From assembly GCA_050291725.1 (NCBI GenBank), contig JBNKKH010000017.1, positions 153,065 to 217,064 of the forward strand: 64,000 nucleotides of DNA, read 5' to 3'. The notes under the pieces are model-generated. The model worked only from the letters and a program-made list of their open reading frames with translations, did not search any database and was not told the DNA's origin. Position 1 is the stretch's first letter. Each line of letters begins with the position of its first letter. Below, piece by piece: positions 27,286 to 36,043 of this stretch. Origin of the DNA: JAAGZL01 sp050291725 (GTDB taxonomy: Bacteria > Pseudomonadota > Gammaproteobacteria > Chromatiales > Chromatiaceae). The position numbers and the translations under genes are program-made.

Positions 27286-28695
27286 GTGCAAGAGAAACAA
27301 GTAGATGTAGCAATCATAGGTTCCGGCAGCGCTGGCCTTTATGCCATGGGCAAGGTCGTGCCTTCGGGCAAAAGTTTTGTCCTGATCAACGGCGGCGAGT
27401 TGGGAACCACCTGCGCCCGCGTCGGCTGCATGCCCTCCAAGGCCCTGATCCAGGCGTCCCATGATTTTTCCCGCACTAAGATGCTTGGACGTTATGGAGT
27501 TGAAGGCAAAGACGAAATAAACATCGATCTGAATGAGACCCTGGAGTATGTCCAGGATATGCGCGACACCTTCGTGGATAGAGTTCTCTCCAACAGCACC
27601 GACCATATGAGCGATGAGGTGCTAATCGAAGGCTATGCCAAATTTGTGGAACCCAACCTGCTCCAAGTGGATGAGCAGCTAATACGCGCTGACAAGATCA
27701 TAATAGCCACCGGCTCCCGCCCTGTCCTACCCAAGCCGTGGGAGGCCTTCGGCGACAAAGTGATCACCACCGACCAATTTTTTGAATTGGAAGAGATGCC
27801 CGCATCCATGGCGGTGATCGGCCTGGGCACCATCGGTCTAGAGATCGGACAGTCCCTGGCCAAGCTAGGGGTGGAAGTAACAGGTTTCGACATACTGGAG
27901 AGCATCGGTGGCATCGAAGACCCAGAAGTAGCTCAAACCGCGCTTCAGATCATCGGCAAGGATTTTCCGCTGCATCTGGGGGCCGCAGCCGAGATCACAA
28001 AAGAGGGAGATAAACTCAGAGTCACTGCTGATGACAACTCAGTGCTGGTAGATAAGGTTCTGGCCAGCCTGGGACGCACACCCAATATAGAGAGCCTGGA
28101 ACTAGAGAAGGCAGGCATTGAGCTTGACGCCAGGGGCATACCACTATTCAACCGTAACACCATGCAGTGTGGCGACAGCCATATATTCATCGCTGGGGAT
28201 GTGAATAACGATATACCCCTGCTGCATGAGGCGGGTGACGAGGGGCGCATCGCCGGCAGCAACGCCGTAAGCGACCAGATCGTCCCCTACCAACGCAAAA
28301 CCCTCATTGCCATTAACTTCTGCGAACCAAATATCTGTCATGTTGGGCTGCGCTGGTCCGAGCTGGATCATGACCAGGTCGCCGTGGGTGAAGTGCAACT
28401 AGCCCCAGTTGGTCGCGCCCTGATCATGGGGAAAAACAAGGGCATCATTCGAGTCTATGCCGATAAGCAGAGTGGCAAGCTATTGGGAGCCGCCATGGCA
28501 TGTGTTAGCGGCGAAAACTTGGCCCACCTCCTGGCCTGGAGCATCCAGCAGGGACTCACGGTAGGCGACCTGATCCAGATGCCCTACTATCACCCGGTAA
28601 TAGAAGAGGCGCTACAAGCAGCCCTGAACGATCTGTATCAGAAGGTGGATAACAAAAATGCCGGCGCTATAGCGGAGTCGGCTCCCCTCTCCTGA
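27286..28695 (+). CDS. lpd: Dihydrolipoamide dehydrogenase-family flavoprotein
   Basis: FAD-dependent pyridine-nucleotide disulfide oxidoreductase of 469 aa. FAD-binding GSGSAG is at residues 12-17, the redox disulfide TCARVGC has Cys43 and Cys48, the NAD loop is GLGTIGLEIG, the second FAD motif is FIAGDVNND, and the C-terminal dimer interface carries YYHPVIEEAL with the active-site His and Glu. GTG at 27286 is the start, with GGAG 6 nt before. No E1/E2 dehydrogenase genes adjoin, so it may be a stand-alone Lpd or a related disulfide reductase. A 66-bp copy of its 5' end lies at 22234. Confidence 0.85.
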   Translation: MQEKQVDVAIIGSGSAGLYAMGKVVPSGKSFVLINGGELGTTCARVGCMPSKALIQASHDFSRTKMLGRYGVEGKDEINIDLNETLEYVQDMRDTFVDRVLSNSTDHMSDEVLIEGYAKFVEPNLLQVDEQLIRADKIIIATGSRPVLPKPWEAFGDKVITTDQFFELEEMPASMAVIGLGTIGLEIGQSLAKLGVEVTGFDILESIGGIEDPEVAQTALQIIGKDFPLHLGAAAEITKEGDKLRVTADDNSVLVDKVLASLGRTPNIESLELEKAGIELDARGIPLFNRNTMQCGDSHIFIAGDVNNDIPLLHEAGDEGRIAGSNAVSDQIVPYQRKTLIAINFCEPNICHVGLRWSELDHDQVAVGEVQLAPVGRALIMGKNKGIIRVYADKQSGKLLGAAMACVSGENLAHLLAWSIQQGLTVGDLIQMPYYHPVIEEALQAALNDLYQKVDNKNAGAIAESAPLS

Positions 28696-28762
28696 ACAAT
28701 TTTTTGGATGGTGGTTGCCTATAGCAACCACCAAAAACAGCATCATCTGGAATATTTATACA

Positions 28763-30430
28763 ATGGCTCAATACATCTACACCATGAACCGGGTTGGCAA
28801 AATAGTGCCACCCAAACGCGTAATACTTAAAGACATATCCCTATCATTCTTTCCCGGAGCCAAGATCGGCGTCCTGGGTCTAAACGGAGCGGGCAAATCA
28901 ACGCTGTTAAAGATTATGGCGGGATTGGACAGCGAGATCGAAGGCGAGGCCCGCCCCCAGCCTGGAATCAATATAGGCTACCTATCCCAGGAACCACAAC
29001 TGGACCCAAGCAAAGACGTACGCGGTAATGTGGAAGAGGCACTGCATGAGGTAAAAGATGCTCTGGAAGAGCTGGATAAGGTGTATGCCGCATACGCCGA
29101 AGCAGATGCCGATTTCGATGCTCTGGCCAAACGTCAGGCTGAACTGGAGAACATCATTCAGGCCCAGGATGGACACAACCTGGAGCGCACCCTAGAGGTA
29201 GCAGCCGACGCCCTGCGCCTGCCACCTTGGGATGCGGATGTAACCAAGATCTCCGGTGGTGAACGCCGCCGCGTAGCCCTGTGTAAATTGCTACTCTCCA
29301 AGCCGGACATGCTGCTGCTGGACGAGCCAACCAACCATCTGGACGCTGAGTCAGTGGCATGGCTGGAGCGCTTCCTGCACGACTATCCGGGAACCGTAGT
29401 GGCAGTAACCCATGATCGCTACTTCCTGGATAACGTAGCTGGCTGGATTCTAGAGCTAGACCGCGGTCACGGCATCCCCTGGGAGGGCAACTACTCCTCC
29501 TGGCTGGAACAGAAAGAGCAGAGACTGGAGCTGGAACAGAAACAGGAGTCTGCCCGCATCAAGAGCATGAAGCACGAGCTGGAGTGGGTGCGCAGCAACC
29601 CCAAGGGGAGACACGCCAAGAGCAAAGCCCGTCTGCAGCGCTTTGAAGAGCTACAGAGCCAGGAGTTCCAGAAGCGCAGCGAGACCAACGAAATCTATAT
29701 CCCACCCGGTGAGCGCCTGGGTGATCTGGTTATAGAAGCTAAAGGCCTGAAGAAATCATTCGGCGACAAGGTGCTGTATGAGGACCTAAACTTTAATCTA
29801 CCTAAGGGAGGCATTGTGGGCATTATCGGCCCCAACGGCGCTGGTAAAACCACTCTATTCCGTATGATCACTGGCGAGGAGAAACCGGACGCTGGAGAGT
29901 TTAGGATCGGCGAGACAGTAAATGTTGCCTATGTGGACCAATCGCGTGACGCCCTGAACGATGAGAAAACAGTTTGGGAAGAGCTATCTGGCGGAAGCGA
30001 TGTTATAACCGTAGGCAACTATGAGATGAACTCACGGGCCTACGTTAGCCGCTTCAACTTCAAGGGGCCTGATCAGCAGAAGCGTGTAGGCGACCTATCC
30101 GGCGGTGAACGCAACCGGGTGCATATGGCTAACCTACTTAAGAGCGGCGGCAACCTGCTACTACTGGACGAACCCACCAATGATCTGGATGTGGAGACCC
30201 TGCGCGCCCTGGAAGAGGCCATCCTCACCTTCCCTGGCTGCGTGGTAGTCATCTCCCATGACCGCTGGTTCTTGGATCGTATTGCCACCCATATACTAGC
30301 CTTTGAAGGGGATTCGAAAACAGTGTGGTTTGAAGGCAACTATGCTGACTACGAAGCAGATCGTAAAAAACGCCTGGGAGCAGAGGCGGATCAACCCCAC
30401 AGGATTAAGTATAGGAAGATTGATGGTTAA
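28763..30430 (+). CDS. ettA: Energy-dependent translational throttle protein EttA (ABC-F)
   Basis: ABC-F ATPase that binds the ribosomal E site and gates the first elongation step according to ATP/ADP. Two nucleotide-binding domains are present: Walker A GLNGAGKST and GPNGAGKTT, signatures ISGGERRR and LSGGERNR, Walker B LLLLDEPTNHLD and LLLLDEPTNDLD. The charged linker between them (EQKEQRLELEQKQES) carries the interaction motif. With ATG 28763 (MAQYIYTMNRVGK) the protein is 555 aa, the same as E. coli EttA; the frame is open further upstream but that adds nonconserved residues. Confidence 0.96.
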   Translation: MAQYIYTMNRVGKIVPPKRVILKDISLSFFPGAKIGVLGLNGAGKSTLLKIMAGLDSEIEGEARPQPGINIGYLSQEPQLDPSKDVRGNVEEALHEVKDALEELDKVYAAYAEADADFDALAKRQAELENIIQAQDGHNLERTLEVAADALRLPPWDADVTKISGGERRRVALCKLLLSKPDMLLLDEPTNHLDAESVAWLERFLHDYPGTVVAVTHDRYFLDNVAGWILELDRGHGIPWEGNYSSWLEQKEQRLELEQKQESARIKSMKHELEWVRSNPKGRHAKSKARLQRFEELQSQEFQKRSETNEIYIPPGERLGDLVIEAKGLKKSFGDKVLYEDLNFNLPKGGIVGIIGPNGAGKTTLFRMITGEEKPDAGEFRIGETVNVAYVDQSRDALNDEKTVWEELSGGSDVITVGNYEMNSRAYVSRFNFKGPDQQKRVGDLSGGERNRVHMANLLKSGGNLLLLDEPTNDLDVETLRALEEAILTFPGCVVVISHDRWFLDRIATHILAFEGDSKTVWFEGNYADYEADRKKRLGAEADQPHRIKYRKIDG

Positions 30431-30521
30431 AGATAGGGCCTAAGGGATGAGGCCCGAGGGCCATGCATTTAAAAATATGTCATCTGCGGCTTGATCACTG
30501 GATCCAGGAGGTAGCTACTCA

Positions 30522-30887
30522 ATGAAAATGCTTACCAGAGACGATGACAAGGAATATTTAGCATCCCTAAAAGCAAAACTTGAAGAGAGTGGTATTCCAG
30601 CAGTTGTCCATGGAGAAGATACCGCACGAATGGTGTTTCACAAATATCTCCTGGAGCCAACTCTATGGATATATATTGACGAGCAATTTGAAGATGCGGT
30701 CAAGCTAATGGAGAATCCCAATCATGTGGTTACAACCGGAATTGATATGGATGAGTTTTGTAAAATAACCAACTCGAAAACACATCAACAGCAAGCCTTT
30801 AATGAGGCCGTAAAACAGATTGCGATTACAATCGGTATAGTGATGCTAGGGATATTTATTTTTGTTAAAGTTCTAGAGAGTATATGA
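30522..30887 (+). CDS. DUF2007-like small membrane protein
   Basis: A 121-aa protein. The N-terminal half (KAKLEESGIPAVVHGED, then PTLWIYIDEQFEDAVKLM) has the look of the DUF2007 putative signal-transducing domain. The C-terminus is one hydrophobic helix (IAITIGIVMLGIFIFVKVL). A good ribosome site AGGAGG (30506-30511) lies 10 nt before the ATG. It stands alone after ettA. Function unknown for the family. Confidence 0.7.
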   Translation: MKMLTRDDDKEYLASLKAKLEESGIPAVVHGEDTARMVFHKYLLEPTLWIYIDEQFEDAVKLMENPNHVVTTGIDMDEFCKITNSKTHQQQAFNEAVKQIAITIGIVMLGIFIFVKVLESI

Positions 30888-30990
30888 GTTCAAGGGACAC
30901 AATATATATCTCTTCATACAAATAGGTATTATATCCCCTGAACGCATACGAGATAGGATAGGAGCATCATTGGAATCAGGCATAAATGGT

Positions 30991-31119
30991 ACTTACTTAA
31001 GGTGGTGTTCTAGGTTTTCGTCATTCCGGCGTATGCCGGAATCCAGGAATATTGCACCGTCCAGCATTCTGGATCCCGGCATACGCCAGGATGACGAGAG
31101 CTTTTAGCCTTAAGTAAGT
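30991..31119. repeat. Palindromic MITE-like element, 129 bp
   Basis: The outer inverted repeats acttacttaagg (30991-31002) and ccttaagtaagt (31108-31119) match perfectly over 12 bp. Inside is a long imperfect palindrome with arms tcgtcattccggcgtatg (31018 on) and catacgccaggatgacga (ending 31097). No coding capacity. The inner motif resembles the widespread gtcattccggcgtatgccgg intergenic palindromes of proteobacteria. It lies between DUF2007 and DUF4124 genes. Confidence 0.8.
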
Positions 31120-31297
31120 GCTATTCGAATCAGACATGAAACAAGTCTCTCCAGACCACAGTTGTTTAAAACAACAAAAGATTGCTGGTTATATGTTTAT
31201 AATTCAAACCAGAAAGCTATATAGGTGAGATTGTTCTATTATGGTTATATAGCCCAATAACAGTAGGTGTGAGCATATGTGTAACAAGGAGATATTT

Positions 31298-31813
31298 ATG
31301 CGATTGGGAAAACTTAAATTCACGACAGGTGGCTTAATAGGTATCTGTATATCCTTAGCTTTAGCACTAACAGTTGACGTAAGTGCGGAAACTAAAATCT
31401 ATAAGTATGTAGATGAGAATGGTGTTGTTAGCTTCACCTCTAAACCACCGTCTGAGGTAACAGAAACAGAACCTGTCGATATTCCCGAAGGCAATATCAT
31501 TCACAAAAGAAAATTGACAAAAAAAACCAGAAAATTCCAAAATAAGGATAGGAATCTAAGTGAAAAACTCGATAAACGTATAGACGAATTTAAAAAACGC
31601 GCAGATGAAATTGCCACGGCAAGGGCTGAAGTTAAAACAAGGAAGGAGAATTTAGAGAAAGGAAAGGTACCATCACCTGGAGAGAGAGTTGGAACAGTAA
31701 CTGGGCACTCGCGCTTGCGCCCTAGTTATCATAACAGGGTAAAGCGCCTTGAGGCAGAGCTTGCCGCAGCCGAAAAAAAACTCAGCGAGTTAGAAAACAA
31801 ATACAAGCACTAA
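31298..31813 (+). CDS. DUF4124 domain exported protein
   Basis: A 171-aa exported protein. After the signal peptide (IGICISLALALTVDVSA) comes the DUF4124 core, ETKIYKYVDENGVVSFTSKPP, typical of many gammaproteobacterial periplasmic proteins of unknown role. The rest is a Lys/Glu-rich coiled coil (LEAELAAAEKKLSELENK at the end). ATG 31298 is used because AAGGAG (31286-31291) lies 6 nt before; an earlier in-frame ATG at 31277 lacks a ribosome site. A second DUF4124 gene lies at 63129. Confidence 0.8.
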   Translation: MRLGKLKFTTGGLIGICISLALALTVDVSAETKIYKYVDENGVVSFTSKPPSEVTETEPVDIPEGNIIHKRKLTKKTRKFQNKDRNLSEKLDKRIDEFKKRADEIATARAEVKTRKENLEKGKVPSPGERVGTVTGHSRLRPSYHNRVKRLEAELAAAEKKLSELENKYKH

Positions 31814-31838
31814 ACAGAAACCACCTTGCACTCTAACT

Positions 31839-32029
31839 TCATCCTCTCCTCCAGCTGGTCCCACCCGCTCCATCCTCCAGCAGAATATTAGCCTCCTGCA
31901 ACTGATCACGAATCCGATCCGCCTCCGACCAGTTTTTCTCTTTACGGGCGTCCAGACGTTGCTGGATTAGGCTATCTATCTCTGCATCGCTCAGAGCATC
32001 ATCCCCTGATGCCTCGCCACGCACGAATA
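31839..32029 (-). pseudogene. Truncated 3' copy of cysS
   Basis: The last 60 or so codons of cysteinyl-tRNA synthetase are repeated here: RGEASGDDALSDAEIDSL through GGTSWRRG and the stop. The intact gene copy is 33248 to about 33438. I count 16 base differences over about 190 bp, yet only one changes an amino acid within the shared peptide (Ser for Ala in NWSEADR). Homology ends near 32024-32029. It lacks the catalytic core and cannot be an active synthetase. It lies in the same orientation as cysS, with the bacteriohemerythrin gene between. Confidence 0.88.
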
Positions 32030-32268
32030 ATTCCATTCATTGACCATTTTAAGCTCTCTCCCTTTGCAAAAAACAGAAGCGGTTAAAGGTCTGTAGTTTT
32101 CCTGGGCATAAGCGATTACTGTTTAAATGAGAAATATGAACAATGCAATTACAAGCAACAATGCCACATTAAATTGACAACAAGGCTAGTTTGGGCAGAG
32201 TGGAATTTTCCTGGAAGATACGGGGCCAGACAAACTAATCTAACCCCGTATTATTACATCGCTAACAC

Positions 32269-32661
32269 TTACTTCAGAACTGGTCCATACTGTCTGTCGA
32301 TAACAGGAATATGGTGATCCAACCAATCCTTGATAAAGGCCATGGTACTTGTTTCTATTTCGACTTCGTTAGCATGAAATTTTTCCTGCAGATCTGCACA
32401 GGTATTGACTAGATTGGCATGCACCTGCCGGTGTTCATCCAGACCAGCATAGCCCTTTTCTTGCATAAGATGCTCTTCTGACTGAAAGTGCACAATAACG
32501 AATTCGATGAGTCTATCAAGGCAATTCCCTATGTTTTGCCGCTCTCCTTCAGAAACCGCATCGTTCAATGCATTAACACGAGTAAATATTTCTTGGTGTT
32601 GTTTGTCGAAGATTGCGACTTCAGTAGCGTAATTCTCAGGAGTCCATTTCATTAATGACAT
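32269..32661 (-). CDS. Bacteriohemerythrin
   Basis: A 130-aa single-domain hemerythrin that binds O2 at a nonheme di-iron site. All expected ligands are seen: His22, His58, Glu62, His77, His81, His117 and Asp122 (motifs FDKQHQEIF, HFQSEEHLM, DEHRQVH, HHIPVID). ATG 32661 has AGGA 7 nt upstream. It stands alone between the truncated and the intact cysS, so it may have come with the insert. Likely role: oxygen sensing, storage or delivery in a microaerobic organism (inferred). Confidence 0.93.
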   Translation of the reverse strand: MSLMKWTPENYATEVAIFDKQHQEIFTRVNALNDAVSEGERQNIGNCLDRLIEFVIVHFQSEEHLMQEKGYAGLDEHRQVHANLVNTCADLQEKFHANEVEIETSTMAFIKDWLDHHIPVIDRQYGPVLK

Positions 32662-33247
32662 ACTAGTTCCTCTTGCTCTTAATTTCCTTTAAGTAATATC
32701 CATATTTGCAACTTGGGTAGACAAAACATATGTATGCCTCTCCAGCTCTTCCTATGGGTCCATTACCCGATAGATACGTAATTTCATTTAAACCGTATCA
32801 GCGAGTGTGTGTTTTCTATCCCAGTTCAAATTGATTGTAAAGACGTGACTCTAATTTTAAGCATAAAGGAAACTATACTGTGCGGTATTGCACATTGTTT
32901 GCAAAAGCAGATAACACTCGACTCAGGGAACAAGGTACTACCAACCGGATGGTTGCAATATACTGAACCATAAACTACTGTTTTATTTTTCCATATGGCA
33001 CAAGAGAAATATTCATATCGTATTGCGCTACACAATCACAACATACAAGGAGTGTTTTTTATTCAACTAACCAGCGTAGTTAGCAACACAATTCCAAAAC
33101 ACATGATTGTCACGGTCGCGCATGAGACCAAATCTAACAACCTACGCGCGGTACTCTTCTGCAATGAGATAGCACCGCTACATATCACCTTTTTTTACCT
33201 AACTGACAAATACTATTCTGCACTGCGGATTTATCGCTAAGGGCATC
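32662..33247. other. Intergenic stretch between hemerythrin and cysS
   Basis: No credible gene. Short open frames occur on both strands (for instance 32995-33240 plus), but they lack ribosome sites and recognisable composition. The region is AT-rich compared with cysS and may be part of the same insertion that brought the hemerythrin gene. Confidence 0.4.
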
Positions 33248-34633
33248 TCAGCCACGCCTCCAACTAGTCCCCCCTGCTCCATCCTCTAGCAGAATATTTG
33301 CCTCTTGCAGCTGATCACGAATCCGATCCGCCTCAGCCCAGTTTTTCTCTTTACGGGCGTCCAAACGTTGCTGGATTAGGCTATCTATCTCTGCATCGCT
33401 CAGAGCATCATCCCCTGATGCCTCGCCACGCAGGAATGACTCAACATCGTCCTGCAGAATTCCCAGTACCGCACCCATAGATTTCAGCTCAGCGGCCAAA
33501 GCAGCGGCTGCGGTCTCATCAGTTTTACGGGTACGGTTAATCTCCCGCACTAGGTCAAACATGGCGGCCAGGGCCTCTGGGGTGTTGAAATCGTCGTCCA
33601 TGGATGCATTGAAGCGCTCACGGAAGCGTTCTCCACCGGCGGGCTCCACTGCAGGCAGACCACGCATGGCGTTGTAGAATCTGGTCAGGGCACTGCGCGC
33701 GTTGTTGAGGTGCTCATCATCATAGTTAAGTGGGCTACGGTATTGGCTGGTCATAATGAAATAACGCACCTCTTCTGCCCGATACTGTTTTAGAATATCG
33801 CGCACGGTGAAGAAGTTACCCAGCGATTTGGACATCTTCTCTTCATTGATACGCACAAAGCCGTTATGCAGCCAGTAGTTAACGAACTTCTTGCCGGTAG
33901 CCCCTTCAGATTGAGCAATCTCATTTTCATGATGAGGAAAGGTAAGGTCAGCTCCCCCGCCGTGGATATCGAAGGTATCCCCCAGACAGCAGGTGGACAT
34001 GGCAGAGCACTCTATATGCCAGCCAGGACGACCTTCACCCCAGGGAGATGCCCAGGACGGTTCGCCCGGCTTAGCCATCTTCCACAGTACGAAATCCAAA
34101 GGATCGCGCTTTTTCTCTTCCACTTCGACCCGCTCGCCAGCCCGTAGATCCTCAATAGATTTACCAGACAGCTTGCCATACCCATCAAAGCTGCCTACTG
34201 AGTAGTAAACATCTCCAGTATCTCCCACATAGGCGAGACCTTGATCTAATAACTTCTGCACCATGGCGATGATTTCATCAATATGCGTAGTAGCCCGCGG
34301 CTCCTCGCTGGGACGTAACACTCCCAGAGCATCCTCGTCCTCATGCATAGCATCGATAAAGCGTTCGGCCAGATCGGAGAAGACCTCACCGTTTTCGTTG
34401 GCGCGCTTAATAATCTTGTCGTCAATATCGGTAATGTTACGAACATACTTAACTTTGTAGCCTTTTGCTTGCAAATAGCGATAAATAACATCAAATACCA
34501 CCATTACCCGCGCATGACCAAGGTGACAAAGGTCGTATACCGTCATGCCACAGACATACATACTGACCTTGCCTGGCTCAATAGGGATAAACTCTTCTTT
34601 TCTGTTTGTGAGATCGTTGTAGAGCTTTAGCAT
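33248..34633 (-). CDS. cysS: Cysteinyl-tRNA synthetase
   Basis: Class I synthetase charging tRNA-Cys. Visible: zinc ligand Cys28 in YVCGMTVYD, the HIGH-type motif HLGH, WHIECSAMS, HHENEIAQSE, and the KMSKS loop EKMSKSLGNF. With ATG 34633 (MLKLYNDLT) the protein is 461 aa, equal to the E. coli enzyme; an in-frame TTG at 34639 is less likely. The last 190 bp are duplicated at 31839-32029. It is divergent from ppiA. Confidence 0.97.
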   Translation of the reverse strand: MLKLYNDLTNRKEEFIPIEPGKVSMYVCGMTVYDLCHLGHARVMVVFDVIYRYLQAKGYKVKYVRNITDIDDKIIKRANENGEVFSDLAERFIDAMHEDEDALGVLRPSEEPRATTHIDEIIAMVQKLLDQGLAYVGDTGDVYYSVGSFDGYGKLSGKSIEDLRAGERVEVEEKKRDPLDFVLWKMAKPGEPSWASPWGEGRPGWHIECSAMSTCCLGDTFDIHGGGADLTFPHHENEIAQSEGATGKKFVNYWLHNGFVRINEEKMSKSLGNFFTVRDILKQYRAEEVRYFIMTSQYRSPLNYDDEHLNNARSALTRFYNAMRGLPAVEPAGGERFRERFNASMDDDFNTPEALAAMFDLVREINRTRKTDETAAAALAAELKSMGAVLGILQDDVESFLRGEASGDDALSDAEIDSLIQQRLDARKEKNWAEADRIRDQLQEANILLEDGAGGTSWRRG

Positions 34634-34901
34634 GTTCAATTCCAGATAGTAGTTACACTTGTTACTCCACCGAAAAACCGGTGGATTTCCCCCTTATCCC
34701 AGCCCTCCCCCTCAAGGAGAGAAAAGGATATTACGCTAAACCGCAGCCCGGAGCATAGTAAACGAAACCAAGTCCACAACAAAGAGAAACGGGGGTTTAA
34801 TGACCCAATCATGTGCTTTATGATACATGGTTTGCGATTATCTGCCGGAATGAGTAACAACAACCAACTCTAAGGCAACAGACATAGGAATCTATACTGA
34901 G

Positions 34902-35480
34902 ATGAAAAAACTGTTTTTCAGACTTGTTATTTCCACAATCATCAGCTTGGGCCTGATATCTGCAGCCAACGCCGAGAATGTGAAAGTGCTAATGAAGACC
35001 AGCTTAGGCAACATTGAGCTAGAGCTATATGCTGACCAGGCACCCCTTACGGTAAAGAATTTTCTACGTTATGCAGATGAAGGCTTCTATAGTGGGACCA
35101 TTTTCCACCGGGTCATCAACAGCTTTATGATTCAAGGCGGTGGATTTGATGAGAATATGCAAAAGAAGAACACCCACGCCCCGCTTAAGAATGAAGCCAA
35201 AAACGGTCTGAAAAATAAGCGCGGAACTATTGCAATGGCCCGCACTTCAGCACCCCACTCTGCAACTGCACAGTTTTTTATTAATCATGTAGACAACAGC
35301 AACCTAGACTACCCGAGTGGAGATGGCTGGGGCTACTGCGTTTTCGGCAAAGTAACCAAAGGCATGGATACGGTAGATAAGATAGCCGATGTTTACATCA
35401 CCACTAAGAACGGCATGCGCAATGTACCGGAGAAACCGGTAATTATTCACAGCGTTACCCGTTTACCTGCTGTAAAGTAA
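34902..35480 (+). CDS. ppiA: Periplasmic peptidyl-prolyl cis-trans isomerase (cyclophilin)
   Basis: A 192-aa exported cyclophilin that speeds Pro isomerisation during periplasmic folding. The signal peptide (ISLGLISAANA) precedes the domain. Core motifs are FHRVINSFMIQGGGF with the catalytic Arg, IAMARTSAPHSATAQFFIN and CVFGKVTKGMD. The next gene is a cytoplasmic paralog, 55 nt downstream, so the pair looks like a tandem duplication with different destinations. Confidence 0.93.
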   Translation: MKKLFFRLVISTIISLGLISAANAENVKVLMKTSLGNIELELYADQAPLTVKNFLRYADEGFYSGTIFHRVINSFMIQGGGFDENMQKKNTHAPLKNEAKNGLKNKRGTIAMARTSAPHSATAQFFINHVDNSNLDYPSGDGWGYCVFGKVTKGMDTVDKIADVYITTKNGMRNVPEKPVIIHSVTRLPAVK

Positions 35481-35535
35481 CGGATTTATCATCAGCAACA
35501 TATCGTTAACCAACAAAATATAAGAGAGTTATTCC

Positions 35536-36024
35536 ATGATCACATTTAAGACAAACCTTGGTGACATCAAAATTGAACTTGACGAGGAAAAAGCACCTAA
35601 TACCTCTGAAAACTTCAAGCAGTATGTTAAGGACGGACACTATGACAACTGCATATTTCATAGAGTAATCAATAACTTTATGATCCAGGGCGGCGGTTTC
35701 GAGCCAGGCATGAAGGAGAAGGACACCCGTGAACCGATCGAAAATGAAGCCAACAACGGTCTTAGCAATCTAACTGGCACCATCGCCATGGCCCGCACCA
35801 TGGAGCCACACTCAGCCTCAGCCCAGTTTTTTATCAATGTGGCAGATAACAAATTCCTGGACTATCCCGGACAGGATGGATGGGGCTACTGCGTATTTGG
35901 TAAAGTCACGGAAGGCATGGAGGTAGTTAACAAAATCAAGACTGTTGAGACCGGTTTTAACAGTGGTCATCAGGATGTTCCAGTAGAAGATGTTGTTATC
36001 ACCAAAGCTGAAATAGACGAGTAG
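35536..36024 (+). CDS. ppiB: Cytoplasmic peptidyl-prolyl cis-trans isomerase (cyclophilin)
   Basis: A 162-aa cyclophilin without signal peptide. Motifs FHRVINNFMIQGGGF, IAMARTMEPHSASAQFFIN and CVFGKVTEGMEVV closely parallel the preceding gene. Ribosome site agagag lies before ATG 35536. ppiB is commonly followed by lpxH, as here (19 nt gap), which supports both names. Confidence 0.95.
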   Translation: MITFKTNLGDIKIELDEEKAPNTSENFKQYVKDGHYDNCIFHRVINNFMIQGGGFEPGMKEKDTREPIENEANNGLSNLTGTIAMARTMEPHSASAQFFINVADNKFLDYPGQDGWGYCVFGKVTEGMEVVNKIKTVETGFNSGHQDVPVEDVVITKAEIDE

Positions 36025-36043
36025 TATAGGCTCTATTAACCCA

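Noticed and set aside
30432..30455. gggcct / aggccc hairpin after ettA
   Set aside because: Six-base stem without a T-run; could be chance.
32995..33240. 81-codon plus-strand frame between hemerythrin and cysS
   Set aside because: No ribosome binding site, no recognisable domain, unlikely composition; probably chance in an AT-rich spacer.
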